Part shown: positions 23,901 to 36,327 of the stretch, piece by piece
Layout: each line of letters opens with the position of its first letter
Position numbering within the stretch: the stretch's first letter is position 1
Source: Marchantia polymorpha subsp. ruderalis
Taxonomy: Eukaryota > Streptophyta > Marchantiopsida > Marchantiales > Marchantiaceae
Direction: 5' to 3'
Length of the DNA: 64,000 nt
Assembly (NCBI GenBank): GCA_037833965.1
Contig: AP031352.1
Coordinates: 11,822,501-11,886,500, forward strand
Program-made: the position numbers and the translations under genes
The notes under the pieces: generated by a model
Told to the model about the DNA's origin: nothing
Databases searched by the model: none
What the model saw: only the letters and a program-made list of their open reading frames with translations

Positions 23901-25700
23901 TACTACATGAGTTAAAATAGAACTAAATTAACTTCACACATATTGTACTTGTGTTATCTTAATTATATAAAATCATGTCAATTTTTCTTTTTTTATAAAA
24001 ATATTTGATATTTTATAAGGTTTAAGTATTTAAAAATAAATTTTATCTAAATTACAAAGGAAGATTAGTTTTTTAAATATGCAATGATTATAGTAAAATG
24101 TGAAATGGCATATCATATTGTGGCCTTTTCTAAAGATAATAAGTAGCCATGATTGGGTAATGGCTTGCTTGTCTTGACGTTTCAAATAATCTACAGGAGT
24201 CTGTTAAAATATATAAAGATGATAGTTCATTATATTTCAATCTATTAAAATTAGAATTGCATGGTATATATTAATTTATCTAATTTTGCAGATAGACATG
24301 TTTTAATGTGTATTTGTGTCTGTATTTGATTTTCAAATATGATCATTTTCATCGTTTATTTGTTTAGATTTTTATATTAATTGATTGAGAAAACCTTATT
24401 TTTCAATGTAAAAATTAATTTTATTTGAGAATTTTATTTTGATTAAAATTATATTGATAATTTAAATAAAAATTAAAATTGTGAAATTCAAAAAACTTGT
24501 GGAATTTTTTTTTCATATACATATAATAAGAAAAAATTATAATATATTCTAATGATCTAAAATAGATGTAATCAAATATATTTTTACTCATCCAAGCATA
24601 AAATAATCATGTATAAAGATATACATACTAACTTTATAATTTTTAGAAGATTTTTATTTTTCTTTCTTTTTACTATATTTAGTTTCAAAAGGAATAAATA
24701 CCATATAAAAATAATGTAAAATAAATTTTTTTGATATAGTTTTACAGTACTTGTTTCTTATTTTTTATCTCTTCTAATCTAATCAATTTATATAATTTTA
24801 TTGAAATCTACAATGATATGATATTACAATATCTCAAAATGAGATTTCAAAGTTTTTTTTCAAATTTATTTGATATTTTCCCCAAAATATTTATGAAATA
24901 AAAATAAAATATATACTTATTGGAAATAAAACATACATTCTAAAACAATAATAATGATCAAGATCAAGATATATTTTATAAAATCTTAATTGGATGTTGC
25001 ATCAAGTTTTTATTATTTAAAACCTAACATATGTATTTTCAATAATATAGAAATTTTCATTTAAGAAAATTTTGAGCTAAATATGCTAAAATTCATCATC
25101 TTATTTTACACTTTTTGCAAATACTTATAGATTTTTACCATTATTGGAAATCTGTTTTCAAAACAAAAGACTAGGAAAATGATATTTGGAAAATAATGTA
25201 AAATTTTTTCAATTTTTTTTGGAAAATTGGATCAAACTGTGATATCTTGGTATAATTTTCATAGATATTGCATTTTTTTGTCAAATTATTCACCACAATT
25301 CTTTGATGTGTACTTATTTTTTTTTTTTTAAATTTTATTATACAATATATATATATATATCAATGGATTTTCATATATTGCTTTTCAAATTACTCATGCA
25401 ACTGCTTAGGTTTTTGAAGAAAAAAGTTTTATAATTTATTTATTTAAAAAAGCCTCAATTAATGAAATTGACGTTGTTAAAATGGAAAAAATTGCTTGAT
25501 GAAATCTTTCTGTAACTCAAAACACTTGCTAAAATCCAACAAGATTCATTTTACCCGAGTCATCATACTCCATGGACCTTTAACCCATCATCACTCATAA
25601 ACATACAAGTTCTAGTAACGTGTGTGATATTAAAAGTGTTGTTCATAATGTTAACATAATGATAGTTTTAGTATGGATTATTAGCAGAAGTTTCTTAGTC
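14901..25700. other. Very AT-rich block with decayed retroelement sequence
   Basis: Long A/T runs, frequent stops in all frames and only short chance ORFs. No host gene is seen. Decayed Ty1/copia-like coding traces can be read in places. The clearest is on the - strand at 15720-16500 (listed separately). A faint + strand trace near 19065-19150 reads like the copia KVxxLK...KQ..r.W(Y)...F stretch of reverse transcriptase across a frameshift. Another faint + strand trace near 17520-17600 resembles the copia LV.rLvYL....NI motif. The block is best read as a graveyard of old, AT-mutated retrotransposons. Confidence 0.5.
15720..16500 (-). mobile_element. Decayed Ty1/copia RNase H fragment
   Basis: Read on the - strand, successive short segments match the copia RNase H domain in order. 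A VYIDDDYQ-type segment near 16480 falls where the domain has YxDADxAGD. STTEDEFAIATK near 16370 corresponds to the usual ALSTTEAEYIAA. MKHIDIIYHFL near 15920 corresponds to KHIDxxYHF. KYFNLDKLNFLIENN near 15760 corresponds to the TKPLxxxkFnfLR end of the polyprotein. Frameshifts and stops separate the segments. The distance between the second and third is too large, indicating an insertion. It is non-functional. The LTRs were not located. Confidence 0.6.
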
Positions 25701-25719
25701 GAATCGGTATGAAACATTG

Positions 25720-27320
25720 ATATGTCGCGTTGCAAAGGGATATGTTCAGCGACAAAGAGTGGACTTAAGGAGGGTGTTTGCGCCAGTGGCTCGCCTCGAG
25801 TTTGTTCGCAAGTTGATTGTACTCGGTGCTTAGGAAGATTGCTCCGTCCATCACATAGAAGTGAAGAAAGTCTTCTTCAATTTACTCATTTGGGTTCAAC
25901 AAGAACATGTAGAAGCACGCCATGTGCGCATGCGAAAACAAAGAATCACCTCTTCTTGTTAATTTTTACGACGACGAACTGATCATCATTGGCAATGACA
26001 AGCTATTGTGATACTAGAATTTAGAATGAAATTCATTTGAAGATGAAACATAAATTGTGAATATAAGAAACCTTGAATGATTTTTCTCTCCCTTATATAG
26101 ATACTTCAAACACATACACAAAGATCAGATATTCTTCCCACCGTCCAATTCTCTCCTAATGTATTGATGACTTAGCGGATATATTAAATGAACACACGGA
26201 TTGCTGACATGTAGCTTCTAACTAACACACAAACTATCACACTCAATCTTTACCTAACAAGCACATGGATTGATGACATGTTGTTCACAACTAACACATT
26301 AATTATCACACGGATTACTGATGTGACACAATAGATATTCCATTATCATTTACTTTACTCAATCTTGAATAAACTCTACTTTAGTTCTAGGTTACTAAAG
26401 ATGGTTACAACTACATATCACCCAGTTCTAGTAATACATGAAAAAAATGTTTTGGATGACCGATATGGAATTGCTCAGCTTTTATATCATCATTATGGTG
26501 AAGTAGGACTTTGACGACATCTCCTTAACCCAAGTCGCATTTGTCGGAAAATTTCCTTACAAGAATGGCATGGAGATGTGCAACCCATGACTCAGTGATT
26601 CAAACTTAGCAAGATGAGCACCGACGGATGCAACGACATATCAGATTATCGTCGGTAACTTTCTATATCTTGTGCACACATGACACGATATTGCATATTT
26701 GATGGTGTACATGAATCGTTTCATGAAATCTCCCACTACTAAACATCTAGTTGCCATGAAGCATATACTCCAATACATCGTTGGAAAGCGGCACTATGAA
26801 TGCCGCAAATGCATAAAAGAACGTTGGCACTGCGCTGGTTGGATATAACTATAATGATATGACGGATGACATCAATACCCGCAAGAGCACCACCGACGTG
26901 CTATTCTTTTTTGGCAAGAGCATTGTGAACTAGGAGTCGCAGAAGCACAAGATCTTTGCACATTCTTCATGTGAGGCAAAGTACATCGTGGTGACGAGGT
27001 CAGTGTGGCATGACGTTTGATTAGCTCTACTTCTTGGTGAATTACATAAGAAGGAAGCCAAAAGCATTGTACTCAAAGTGGACAGAAAGTCTGCAATTTC
27101 CCTCAACAAAGTATCAGTCTTTCACAATCGCATCAAGCATATCGACACAAAGTTTCATTCCATTAGAATGAAATTATGCGTTGAAGACAGACAGATTGAG
27201 ATTAAATCAGCACTGATGTCCATCTTGCAGACATTCCAACGAAACCGCGTGTCAAATTTTAGTAGGTTCAGCCTATCTTGGCTCGAACTTCTTAAAATTT
27301 GTTGGCTTTGTCAAAATTGA
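25720..27320 (+). mobile_element. Decayed Ty1/copia retrotransposon (RT to RNase H)
   Basis: Across several frameshifts and stops, the + strand reads through the copia polyprotein in the correct order. RVFAPVARLE and EVKKVFFNL mark the start of reverse transcriptase (about 25762-25890). FYDDELIIIGND (about 25965-26000) is the degenerate catalytic YVDD box. FWMTDMELLSF and VGNFLYLVHT follow after an interruption (26445-26700). RNase H comes next, with SSCEAKYIVVT (about 26965-26995), FHNRIKHIDTKFHSIR (about 27120-27170) and the ADIPTKPRVKF end (about 27225-27265). The element is dead. Gag, protease and integrase were not found upstream, and LTRs could not be defined. The stretch is GC-richer than its surroundings, which suggests it arrived later than the AT-rich debris around it. 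Confidence 0.8.
26005..26440. mobile_element. Insertion of about 430 bp inside the copia relic (solo-LTR- or MITE-like)
   Basis: In intact copia elements the catalytic box and the following FxMTDLG motif are only about 15-20 residues apart. Here about 430 bp of unrelated non-coding AT-rich DNA separates them. Near its edges lie actagaa (26013-26019) and its exact reverse complement ttctagt (26426-26432), embedded in a longer imperfect inverted match. Inside are a TATA-like tatata element near 26095 and a degenerate repeat of an acac.gattg.tgac block (about 26190-26330). It could be a nested MITE or a solo LTR. No target-site duplication could be fixed by eye. Confidence 0.4.
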
Positions 27321-28700
27321 GTAAGTATTTAAGGATTAGAAAATCATTTGTCACATGAACCCTGATCCATTTACTCGATCTTCAATAAGTGGCTTGAGAT
27401 GTGACACTAGAAGCTCGAGTTGATTCTGCAAACGGACAAGCACATGAAAGATGGAAATGGCAAGTAGAGTCGGTTGCAGTGTTGTTCAATTACTCTATCA
27501 CCATGTTGTAGAGGAGCAGTGAGGTCGGTAGGCAGCTCAGTATACAAGGCTCATTCCTTAAGTAAAGTTCACTCGCCAGCTCTTTGTCTCCCTCCTCTTT
27601 CTTCTCGGTTCGCAAATACCAACTATATGTAGAATGAGAGAGAGTGATATTTTTAGTAAGCTAGGATTAGAAATTTCGGAGATTGAGCAGCGAGTGAAAA
27701 TCTGAGTATATTTGAGTAGAATGTAATGCTTCCTCAAGTAGTGCACGAGAGCAGAAAGCTTAAGATTAGAAGCTCTGCAAAGTGAGATGCCCAAGGCGAG
27801 AGGAATTGTCAATCCCTACTCGCAGCTTGTTTGATTCTGATGAGCATGCTGTAGCATGTAAAATTCGGTGGAGAGTATAATGTGCTCAAACGGGATGCGG
27901 ATCATGTGAATCATATGCTTAGATGCGAATAGCAACCGCTCTAAATTGACATTCATATTTGATGCAATGACATTTTCATTGAAGCTTTGATGCCACCCAC
28001 CGGACAGTCCAACGAGTTGTGTTGTGTTAGGTCCAACAAGTACTCTACGGTAATACTGCATGAATCCAAAGCATAAAATTTGCTAATATCAATACTCGCA
28101 TCTCGATTTGTCTCATTGTTGCAGTAGATCGTACTTTTTCTCATCCATCTTATCATGATCTATCCTTGATTTCAAGTTCTATTTGGAAAACATGGACTTT
28201 GGACCACTAAGTAAAATGATTTCAATAATTTGCATTGGAACATGTATGATGATACGGAAGTCAATTACAATAAGTAAATAAATCGTGTTAGATACCAACA
28301 AGTATTTTGCTTTCCATATAAATATTATTATGTATAATTCTATTTAGAATGATAACTTAAATTTCAAATGATTACAAACAATAAAATTGGAATGAATTGT
28401 TGCAGATGTACAAATCATACACGTATTGTATATTTACAAATGTTCTCTTCATAATATCATGATCTAGAGTACTATGAGTCATTCATTAGGTAGCATTGTT
28501 AGCAATGATCTTATTGTTCCAATCTTTTGACACAATATTAAATCATAAACGGAGCTAAGTCTCTGAAGTTGAGGAAAAATAAAATCTTCCGTTACTGATA
28601 CCGATAAAAAACCAAATGCGATGAAATCTTGAATAAAGAAATGAACACGGAAATCCAGTTCTCGTAGATTTGCCATGCTAGAGGATTAGATTAGGAGACA
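27321..28700. other. AT-rich intergenic sequence; no gene seen
   Basis: Frames here are short and share no family resemblance. The segment immediately after the copia RNase H end (27320 to about 27560) is where a 3' LTR would be expected, but I could not identify matching ends. Confidence 0.4.
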
Positions 28701-31700
28701 GATGAATGTAAGATTTTATCTCATAAGATAGGCACCGAATGCGAGCCCTGGGCCATCATTCACACGTGTGGTAGTTGGTCGAATCATATTCTTATCTCGA
28801 ACTTTTTATCAGCCCACCTGCTCGACAGCAACTCTGACTCTCAGGAATATACGGAGGTTGAACGCAAAATGAGTATCTTGGCGATTGTTGGTCTGATATT
28901 TGTTGCAATGTTATGGAGCTCGGGCTGGAATCATGTCTCCTCCACCCCTACTAGTCACGTAGTGCTGCTAGTCACTGTGGTAGGCAATGATACGAGACGA
29001 TCCTCATCTTTCATTCTTCAATTCCGAGTGCACCTCTCGAGCAGTCCGGACTCTGTACTCGGAAAAAGAAGGCCTTCCTGTTCCTGCTCGAGCTAAAAAG
29101 CAAATCTGCTCTGCTCTGTCTGCTCCGCTCGATAGGTGACTATGGGTGCTGCTACCTGAGATCTCCAGCTCCCTAGCACCTGCTCGGCTATGGTTATCAT
29201 CGCGGCCATCATCCTTCCTTTCAAGCCACTGTGGTCAGCGTGGTGGATGCCATCCTAGCGGTATGGTCCGTTGACGAGGAGGAGGAGGAGGAGGGAAGGA
29301 GTTCGCGAGTCCTCTCCTTCTCGAGTTGCTGCTGATCGAAGGGAGCTGATATGAAATCATTCCGTCTGGTACAATTTGCGCATCAGGTCTCCAGCTTTCA
29401 GGCCTATCTATGGGCAGGCAGCCAGGCTTACATGTCGTTCGAGTAAGCCAGAGACGTGGACTCTGGATTGGTACTAGATAGACCATTCCCATCTTTAACT
29501 ACCGTCCACGGCAAGGCACTCGCTCTCTGGTTCTGCCCAGAGAGAGACCGAATTGTGATGGTGCATTATTGACATTTCCTACTTTCTCGTTTTTCGTTCT
29601 TAATATTATATATCGTCGTAAGAAGAAGTTTTATCCTAGGCAGGAAAAACCTTCTTTCGCTTCTAAGAAAGCTCGAATTTGCATACTCCTTCGAAACACG
29701 ACAATCCTGCACTAGTGACAGTTTCGACTGCTTACCCGATTTCTTGCTGCTTGAAACTTCGTGTTCCCCATCTTGTAACTGGCAAAGTCAAGCTTTAACC
29801 AAATTCTGAGCAGTCCTAATAATTTGGAACGAAAATTCAGAGTCCACATCTAATGCTACAGCAATGAGCAGGCCCCGGAAAATAACTGAGAGCGAGGGCT
29901 GCGAAGTTCAGCAGAATGATGGAATGGTACTTTGTCTTTCTCGGCAAATGGCGAGATTTTAATATGTGCCTTGACTCTTTGCAGTCCGGTTTCCTAAAGC
30001 ACGTTCGATGCTTTCCACCATACACCATTCACTTACAATATGCATTTCGACTCTTTTCCTTGCCTCACATCTCGATGCAACAAAACGTTTTGAAGAAACG
30101 GATTGAAAACCTGCATATGACAACTTACATTTTTGTTCGGACTCGACTACAAACTAGTTGATATATATATATATATCCCGAAGTAAATGTTGAATTTGGA
30201 ACTGACAGTAGCAAAGAGCCCAGTCAGTAACTTGGACTATCGACGCGATACATCCATTTTAAATTCGGACACCAAAGAGGTTTTTATTTTTTGTTGCAGC
30301 ACGGACATTCTCATGAATCCACGAACCGAGTTTATGATTCCCGTAGTCACAATGTCATTCACGACAACATAACTCTCAAAGTCCAGTAATACTCCAATCG
30401 GCAGACAGACGTGGTCTAATCCAGAGCATACTTTGTGTATTGGGTCTTCCTACTGATGACCGCACCCATACGGACCAGGGTCTCTGTCCAGTACGCTAGA
30501 AATTATACACCAATGTGCAGTTCAAAATCTGCAGAATTGAGAACTGCAGTAAACCCGTAAAATGAGGCTACGGTGTATTGGCCAGAGCTTACGTGGAGGA
30601 CTTGGAAGTGTATTTTGCTTGCTATAGGACCGTATGTTCCAGCTAGCCTGGTAGTAGGTGCCTGAATGTGGCGAGGTATCTGGTTCTAGTCTCGGGTGAG
30701 CAAACCTCGGGGCAGGGCAGCGCAGGCGGATGGAATGCCACTAGAGATGAAGCATATACAAGGGGTTTCCCCTACCAAATGGAGCATTGTGTGTGTTCAT
30801 TTTTGTAATTGTACTCCATAGCTCTGGTTCTTTCAATCTGAGCAATATTGCATATAAGAATGCACTACACATCCGGGAACGTGACAGACTCATCACAGAC
30901 TCATCACAGACATTGTGCTACTGTGGACAAGTAGCAAAGGCTGTTTGGTGAATGCATGAGATCGTGTAGCTGAGTGATCTTAAAATCATAAAACCAGAGT
31001 ACAAACTCGGTTTCGTGAGTCTTTCGGTAACTCGAAGAAGCGCACGGTGGAGAGTAGAAAGCTTTAGAAGGGGAGAGCTGATTTAAGATTCCCATGCACA
31101 TTCAAGGCAGCACACTTTCCATGCAAATGGTTTTCTCTGAAATAGACGGAATCATGTCGTCATGGGGAAGATTAGGTGAAACGTGAAGAGGTGAGCAGGT
31201 ACATAATTGTCTGTCTTCATTAAATGTCAAGACTTTCCACGGCACTCACAACATACGTTTTGCCAACTTTCCTGATCGACGATGAACTTATGTCTCGGTA
31301 ACAAGCCGTAATTAGACACATGACGGCAAACCGAGCGCTTTAGTTGTTTCACATTCATCAATGCTCGTGCTTTCCATGCAAAGAAATCGTCGAAGTCGGT
31401 CCCAATGCTTCCGTCTAACCTGACACGGAGCATAATGCAGTGCATGAAGAAAAAGAGACATTTGTGGACGCCATAGTCTCCTCCTCCACAATATCAAATG
31501 GCCGACGAGAAAATCCGAGCCTGAGCACGGGCGAACATGAACCTTGAGTATTTTCGTGTCGTCGTTGCGTAACAATCCGACTCGATCGACGGATGCGGAC
31601 TTCACCGACTCTCTCACACCTTTGTACGATCTGAATTGTCCGACCCACGACATCCGATTCCCATAAAGGCCTCGTCCTCTGCTTCCACCTGATCCTTTTG

Positions 31701-34700
31701 CCACCAGAGCGCTTGCAACTCTCAGCCTCGTCAACCATTTTTCATATATGCTAATTTATTTATGTGTTTGTGAACCAGAGCAGCCGCAAGCACGAGGGGA
31801 TCTACTGCCGAGAACAACGACGATGGTACCAGATTATCTGCCTTACAGAATTCCAATGTCGGTTTCGGTGAACATTGCCTTCCTCAGTCTGCTAGAAATT
31901 CCTCAACTTAAGGTGCAAAGAAGAATGAGCTCATGTCATCTCCAGTGTGGAGGTCTGTGGACAATTCCTTTTGATTAAAAGACGACCCGGGGCATTTTAG
32001 ATCATATTATCTAAAATAATCATTATTTTAGTTCATATGATCATGGGATCATATTGCTCTCCCGTTTCATATATTTTTTACTATGACTCACATTTATAAG
32101 TACGTTGTACGCCGAACTTTGGTCTCAGTAATTTGGTCTACTATGAAAAAAGTCACAACTTCACATATCCAGAATGAATCAATGCCTTCTTGAAATAATT
32201 ATTTTGGGAATGTTGTGATGAAATATTTCACTTTTCAATTCCGAGATGCTGTAATCTATACTGAGAAAGTTAATTTCACATAAATTCATGTCAACTCAAA
32301 TATTTCGTGTGGAATAAGTCTTAAACTTTTGAACACCATCCAGAGTGACTTGGTTTATCGATGATACTTTTACGAAGAGAAAAGAACTGCACTAGAGATC
32401 ATGGACGAGTCATACATTTTCCAAAGTGTGATAAGAACTGAGTCCAAGGTTTCAAGATTTCTAAAATATAGTGTAAATAAATTGCCTTCATAACATTGTA
32501 AGACTAGATTCAAGAGTTTAGATTGAAATCTAGATACTCTTGAAAGTACCAAAGCAATGATTCAAGAATTTCAAAATTATCTTGAGACAAAGTTTGAGAT
32601 GCAACGGCAAAAGAGGGATACACATCAACGCATAAAAGAAAGAAGAAAGTCCTCATGATACGAAATTTAGGCTAAACTGCAACTTAGATTTAGCTTTAGT
32701 TAAAATCTTTTTATAACTGAGCCTAAATCATATATCAAGGTAAGCTTGAAACCATGGGTGGCTCATAAACAAAAATTAGTGAGCAATATATTGTATATCA
32801 GAGTTCCATTGCAACGGCAAGAGGGGTTCATGAGAATGGTCCAGAGCTCAGAGTTGAAACTCGAAGAGTTAGAAGTCTACTCAAGTAAGAAGCTTTGTAA
32901 AACAAACCTATATGAGAATTATATCACATCGGACAGAGCTAGCAAGGTGGATAAAATCATCTGAATTCTCGTCACTCCACTTTCCATCTAATTGGAAAAA
33001 CTTCATTCAACTTATCATTGCGTTCAAAGTTTATATTCTTCAATCCACAAGTCATACAAACCCCTCTCCACTTTTTTGCCATTCAAGGTTTCTCCCTACC
33101 TCACGAACTTGTGTCCCTCAATGCTCTTGTTACCGCGACTTTTTATTAATCACCATTGCTTCTGTCACCGTGATCTTTAAAACACATTGAATGTTCGTGC
33201 TTCGACAATTCGGGTTTGTGATTGTTTCGCCTAAACTTGTAGTCTGGAGAAGTGAGGATGACTCGAGTTGTGATCTTCAACTAGAAGTTATGTTACTACA
33301 CTCCATCGCAAACATCTCTACTTCATGGCTTGGCGAAATAATTTCCCACAATACAATTCAGAGGGAACACCCGCTGAATTTGTATCGAGTGGTGTCATGA
33401 AATATACAGTCGATGGAGGAAACGGAGATATCGATGGAAGATGGAGATTTTGGTGTGTTCCCCCGACCCCTTATCATTCTAGGATGTTGCAGCGTCCGCT
33501 TGTCGATGCGAAACGCAAGGATATGGGGTCCGAAGATAGCAGCAAAGACTTGAACTAAGAGCTGGCCTAAGTCTTCTTGAACTTTGTCGACTGCTGTAGG
33601 ACCTCTATCAGTCACTAGCATCCATAACATAACTCCAAGCTTTGAGATATTACTCCCTTTTCGGGATCAAGTTTTGGTGTAGTCATGCACCATGTCGTGC
33701 ACGTCTCCATAGTTATGTGTCAGAGCTCTTGGTGTGTTTGTGAAATTGTTGGTGACATGACAGTGCCCACATTCGCTGTGGACTCCCTCCTCCACTTGGG
33801 CTCCTTCTATGACTGATCAAGTCGATTCGTCGTTCTTGGTAGATGTGTGAAGACATAGATGAGTGCACGCTGATGTCTTGCCACTGCCGTGGGTGGGGAT
33901 TTCCTGCTTGCTGTGCAGCTGTTGGACTGTACTGCCTTAACTTTTTCCAAGTGTGAGAGTTCGACAATCATTTCCAATCTAGTACACTGTGACTAAAATT
34001 GACTTTAAAGGGATGGTTTGATGGCGATGCCTTTCGGAGTGAGTTCTTCTCTGGTCACCGTAGACTCTCCAGGTGTTACATTCTCCGAGGTTGGCTTCAG
34101 TAGGATGAATGAATCCCTGTGATTTACTTTGTTGCGATATTTTGCGAAGATTCATGTTTAGAGCCACTCTCGCAAAATGTTCGAAGAGTTAGAAAATTTA
34201 AAGCCTCCGGTGATCGCGATCAACGCAAGCTCAACGCACCAAGAGCCCATCCCTTTCCCCCCGGCCTTCCTGCTATCTACAGGTATGATCACTTTGAGGA
34301 GACTGGCTTTCGATTGTACCAAGAAGTCAAGGACTGACATACAGACGATCTGTCATATTGAAGACAAAGTCCTCACGACAGAACTCATGGCATGGAATTC
34401 GAGTCTTCAAGTGGATGAAAGATGGAAGGATATCATGAAAGGACATCGCTCACAAGTACATGAGCACAAGACGGTGCCTTATTCTCGAAAAGAACGAGAT
34501 GACTCTTGAGCACAATGAACATAAAGGTTGAAGTTTCTCTGCTGTAAAGGCAGCGGAGACAGTGACCTACGACGTATCAAAGATATCCATGTTTACGTCA
34601 CAGGAAGTTACGTTTGGTGCTCTCTCCTGCAGCACTGCAAGCGATATTCCAATTGGTCACATAATGCCAAAAGAATGGGTTGGGTAGCGATTCACGCATA

Positions 34701-36327
34701 TTCTCCCGGTGATGATCATCATGGAAAGTACCTTTGGTGACGACATGACGAGAATACAGTACAGCACACTCAGATTGTCTTCAAACTCATTTCAGGTCTC
34801 GATGGTGAGATACGAAAGAACATTGTACGCGAGTAGGTCTCACTTGTGAAGCGGATAAATCCACATATGTACGAACGATAGCTCAGGTTCAGTAAGCCCC
34901 ATCAGAAGTGTAGAACAGATCACTTGTGAAGGCAGATGCCAAAACTCCTTCACTTTGCACGGATTAACATGTAAATGTACATGCCAGGCCCATTCAAGTC
35001 TATGTGAATGCTGAGTCGACGGTGCACCCATTTGCATGGGACTCCTTTCATCGCTGGTTTTGATGATAGTTTGCATGTGCAAACAAAAATTTAGACACTG
35101 GAAAACCTCTATGCCATCGAGAGGCTTCTCTTTTTTCTGTAAAGCTGTTACATACAGGTTTCCTGGACTCCACCTCACAGGGTGTGTAACTGTAACAGAG
35201 AGAGAAATCCTCGAAATCATCGACATTTTCTCATCTTTTCTCCTCTGCATGTGAAATCACATCCTTTTTCTACACCCTGCTGAGATTCAGGGACATCAGC
35301 CTATCTAAGACCGACACTCTGCCGAGGTGCCATCATACATGAGGATTGGGACGCCAGTGTACATTCCGATCCCGGTGACGTTGCCTTGCGAATCGAGAGG
35401 CTCCTTCGCATGCTGCTTTCGCCGAGTACGGTGGACAGGTGACAAGCCTTTACGCTTCTGACGTGCCGTTCCTTCTGTTCTCCGAGGATTCTGCTGGAAT
35501 TGGCACACGGGCTGGTTCCCTTGCTACCGTCATCGCCGTGTTCCACCATCGCCTTAGAGAAGCCACAGCTAAAGTTGAGTATGAATGCTGGACCAGGACC
35601 GAGAGCAGTAGTTGTCCTCGCAGTCCTCGCAGTCCCCGTTGTTCCAGACCATGACACCATTGTGCCAGTTCCAGGTTATGGAGGCACGTGGTTTCAGCAA
35701 TCCATAACGACTCTGGAAAAACGGTGGGACTGTACTCGAACAACCTATCAGACGCTTAGCGCTATTATTTTGGTTCTACAGGCCAATCCATGTTCAGCCT
35801 GGCTTGATGGTGACAGCTACTATTCTAAGTAATATACAAGCACAACAGTGAATTCTACGTTCTATGTGCTTCACTTCAACCTAAATCGTTCCTAACCAGT
35901 GAAGTTTCGGAGCAGCATCACATTCCCTGTTCACTGACAAGATGGTGTCAAGCTGTGATGCAATCCGGTACATCGTGTTCATAGACTACCGCATCGAAAG
36001 GTCTATCCGAGTCTGTAACGAAGTCCTGGCGGCGTAGAACTTAGATTGAGTCATCGTAGTATCCTGGTATGTCATGTAGTAATGAAACTGTTGGCAATTA
36101 ACAAACCCCTCGGGCGGAGGACCTGTCAGCAATCGGCCGCATGGATATGTCCTTGTTGCACCATCTGCAAAGGCCGCTACGCTGACATGCTCTTATTCAA
36201 ACTGTAAATCAGCAATAGTCTGGCGAAGATAGAGAGTTTTTACACCTGGATCTTGCGGAGGGAATTGTGGTCTGCATGTAACACTGCGGGATCAAGAGAA
36301 TCAGAATCTGGTGGTGACAGGCAGAGG
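28701..36327. other. Mixed-composition intergenic region; no gene recognised
   Basis: Composition is balanced compared with the flanking AT-rich block. Frames reach about 110-140 codons (for example near 31.3-31.7 kb on the - strand and 34.2-34.5 kb on the + strand), but none resembles a known domain and several lack an ATG start. A (TA)n run lies at about 30161-30176. A GAGGAG run lies near 29278-29296. Two and a half tandem copies of an 11-bp unit (acagactcatc) lie near 30883-30910. The final part is the 3' flank of FatB copy 2. Confidence 0.35.

Noticed and set aside
28869-29096. A 75-codon frame starting with a hydrophobic, signal-peptide-like stretch
   Set aside because: Single short frame with a low-complexity tail and no homologue recognised; a chance hydrophobic start cannot be excluded.
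35305-35508. A 67-codon - strand frame with a plausible upstream acceptor, looking like a terminal exon
   Set aside because: No ATG, no recognised family and no further exons that join to it.
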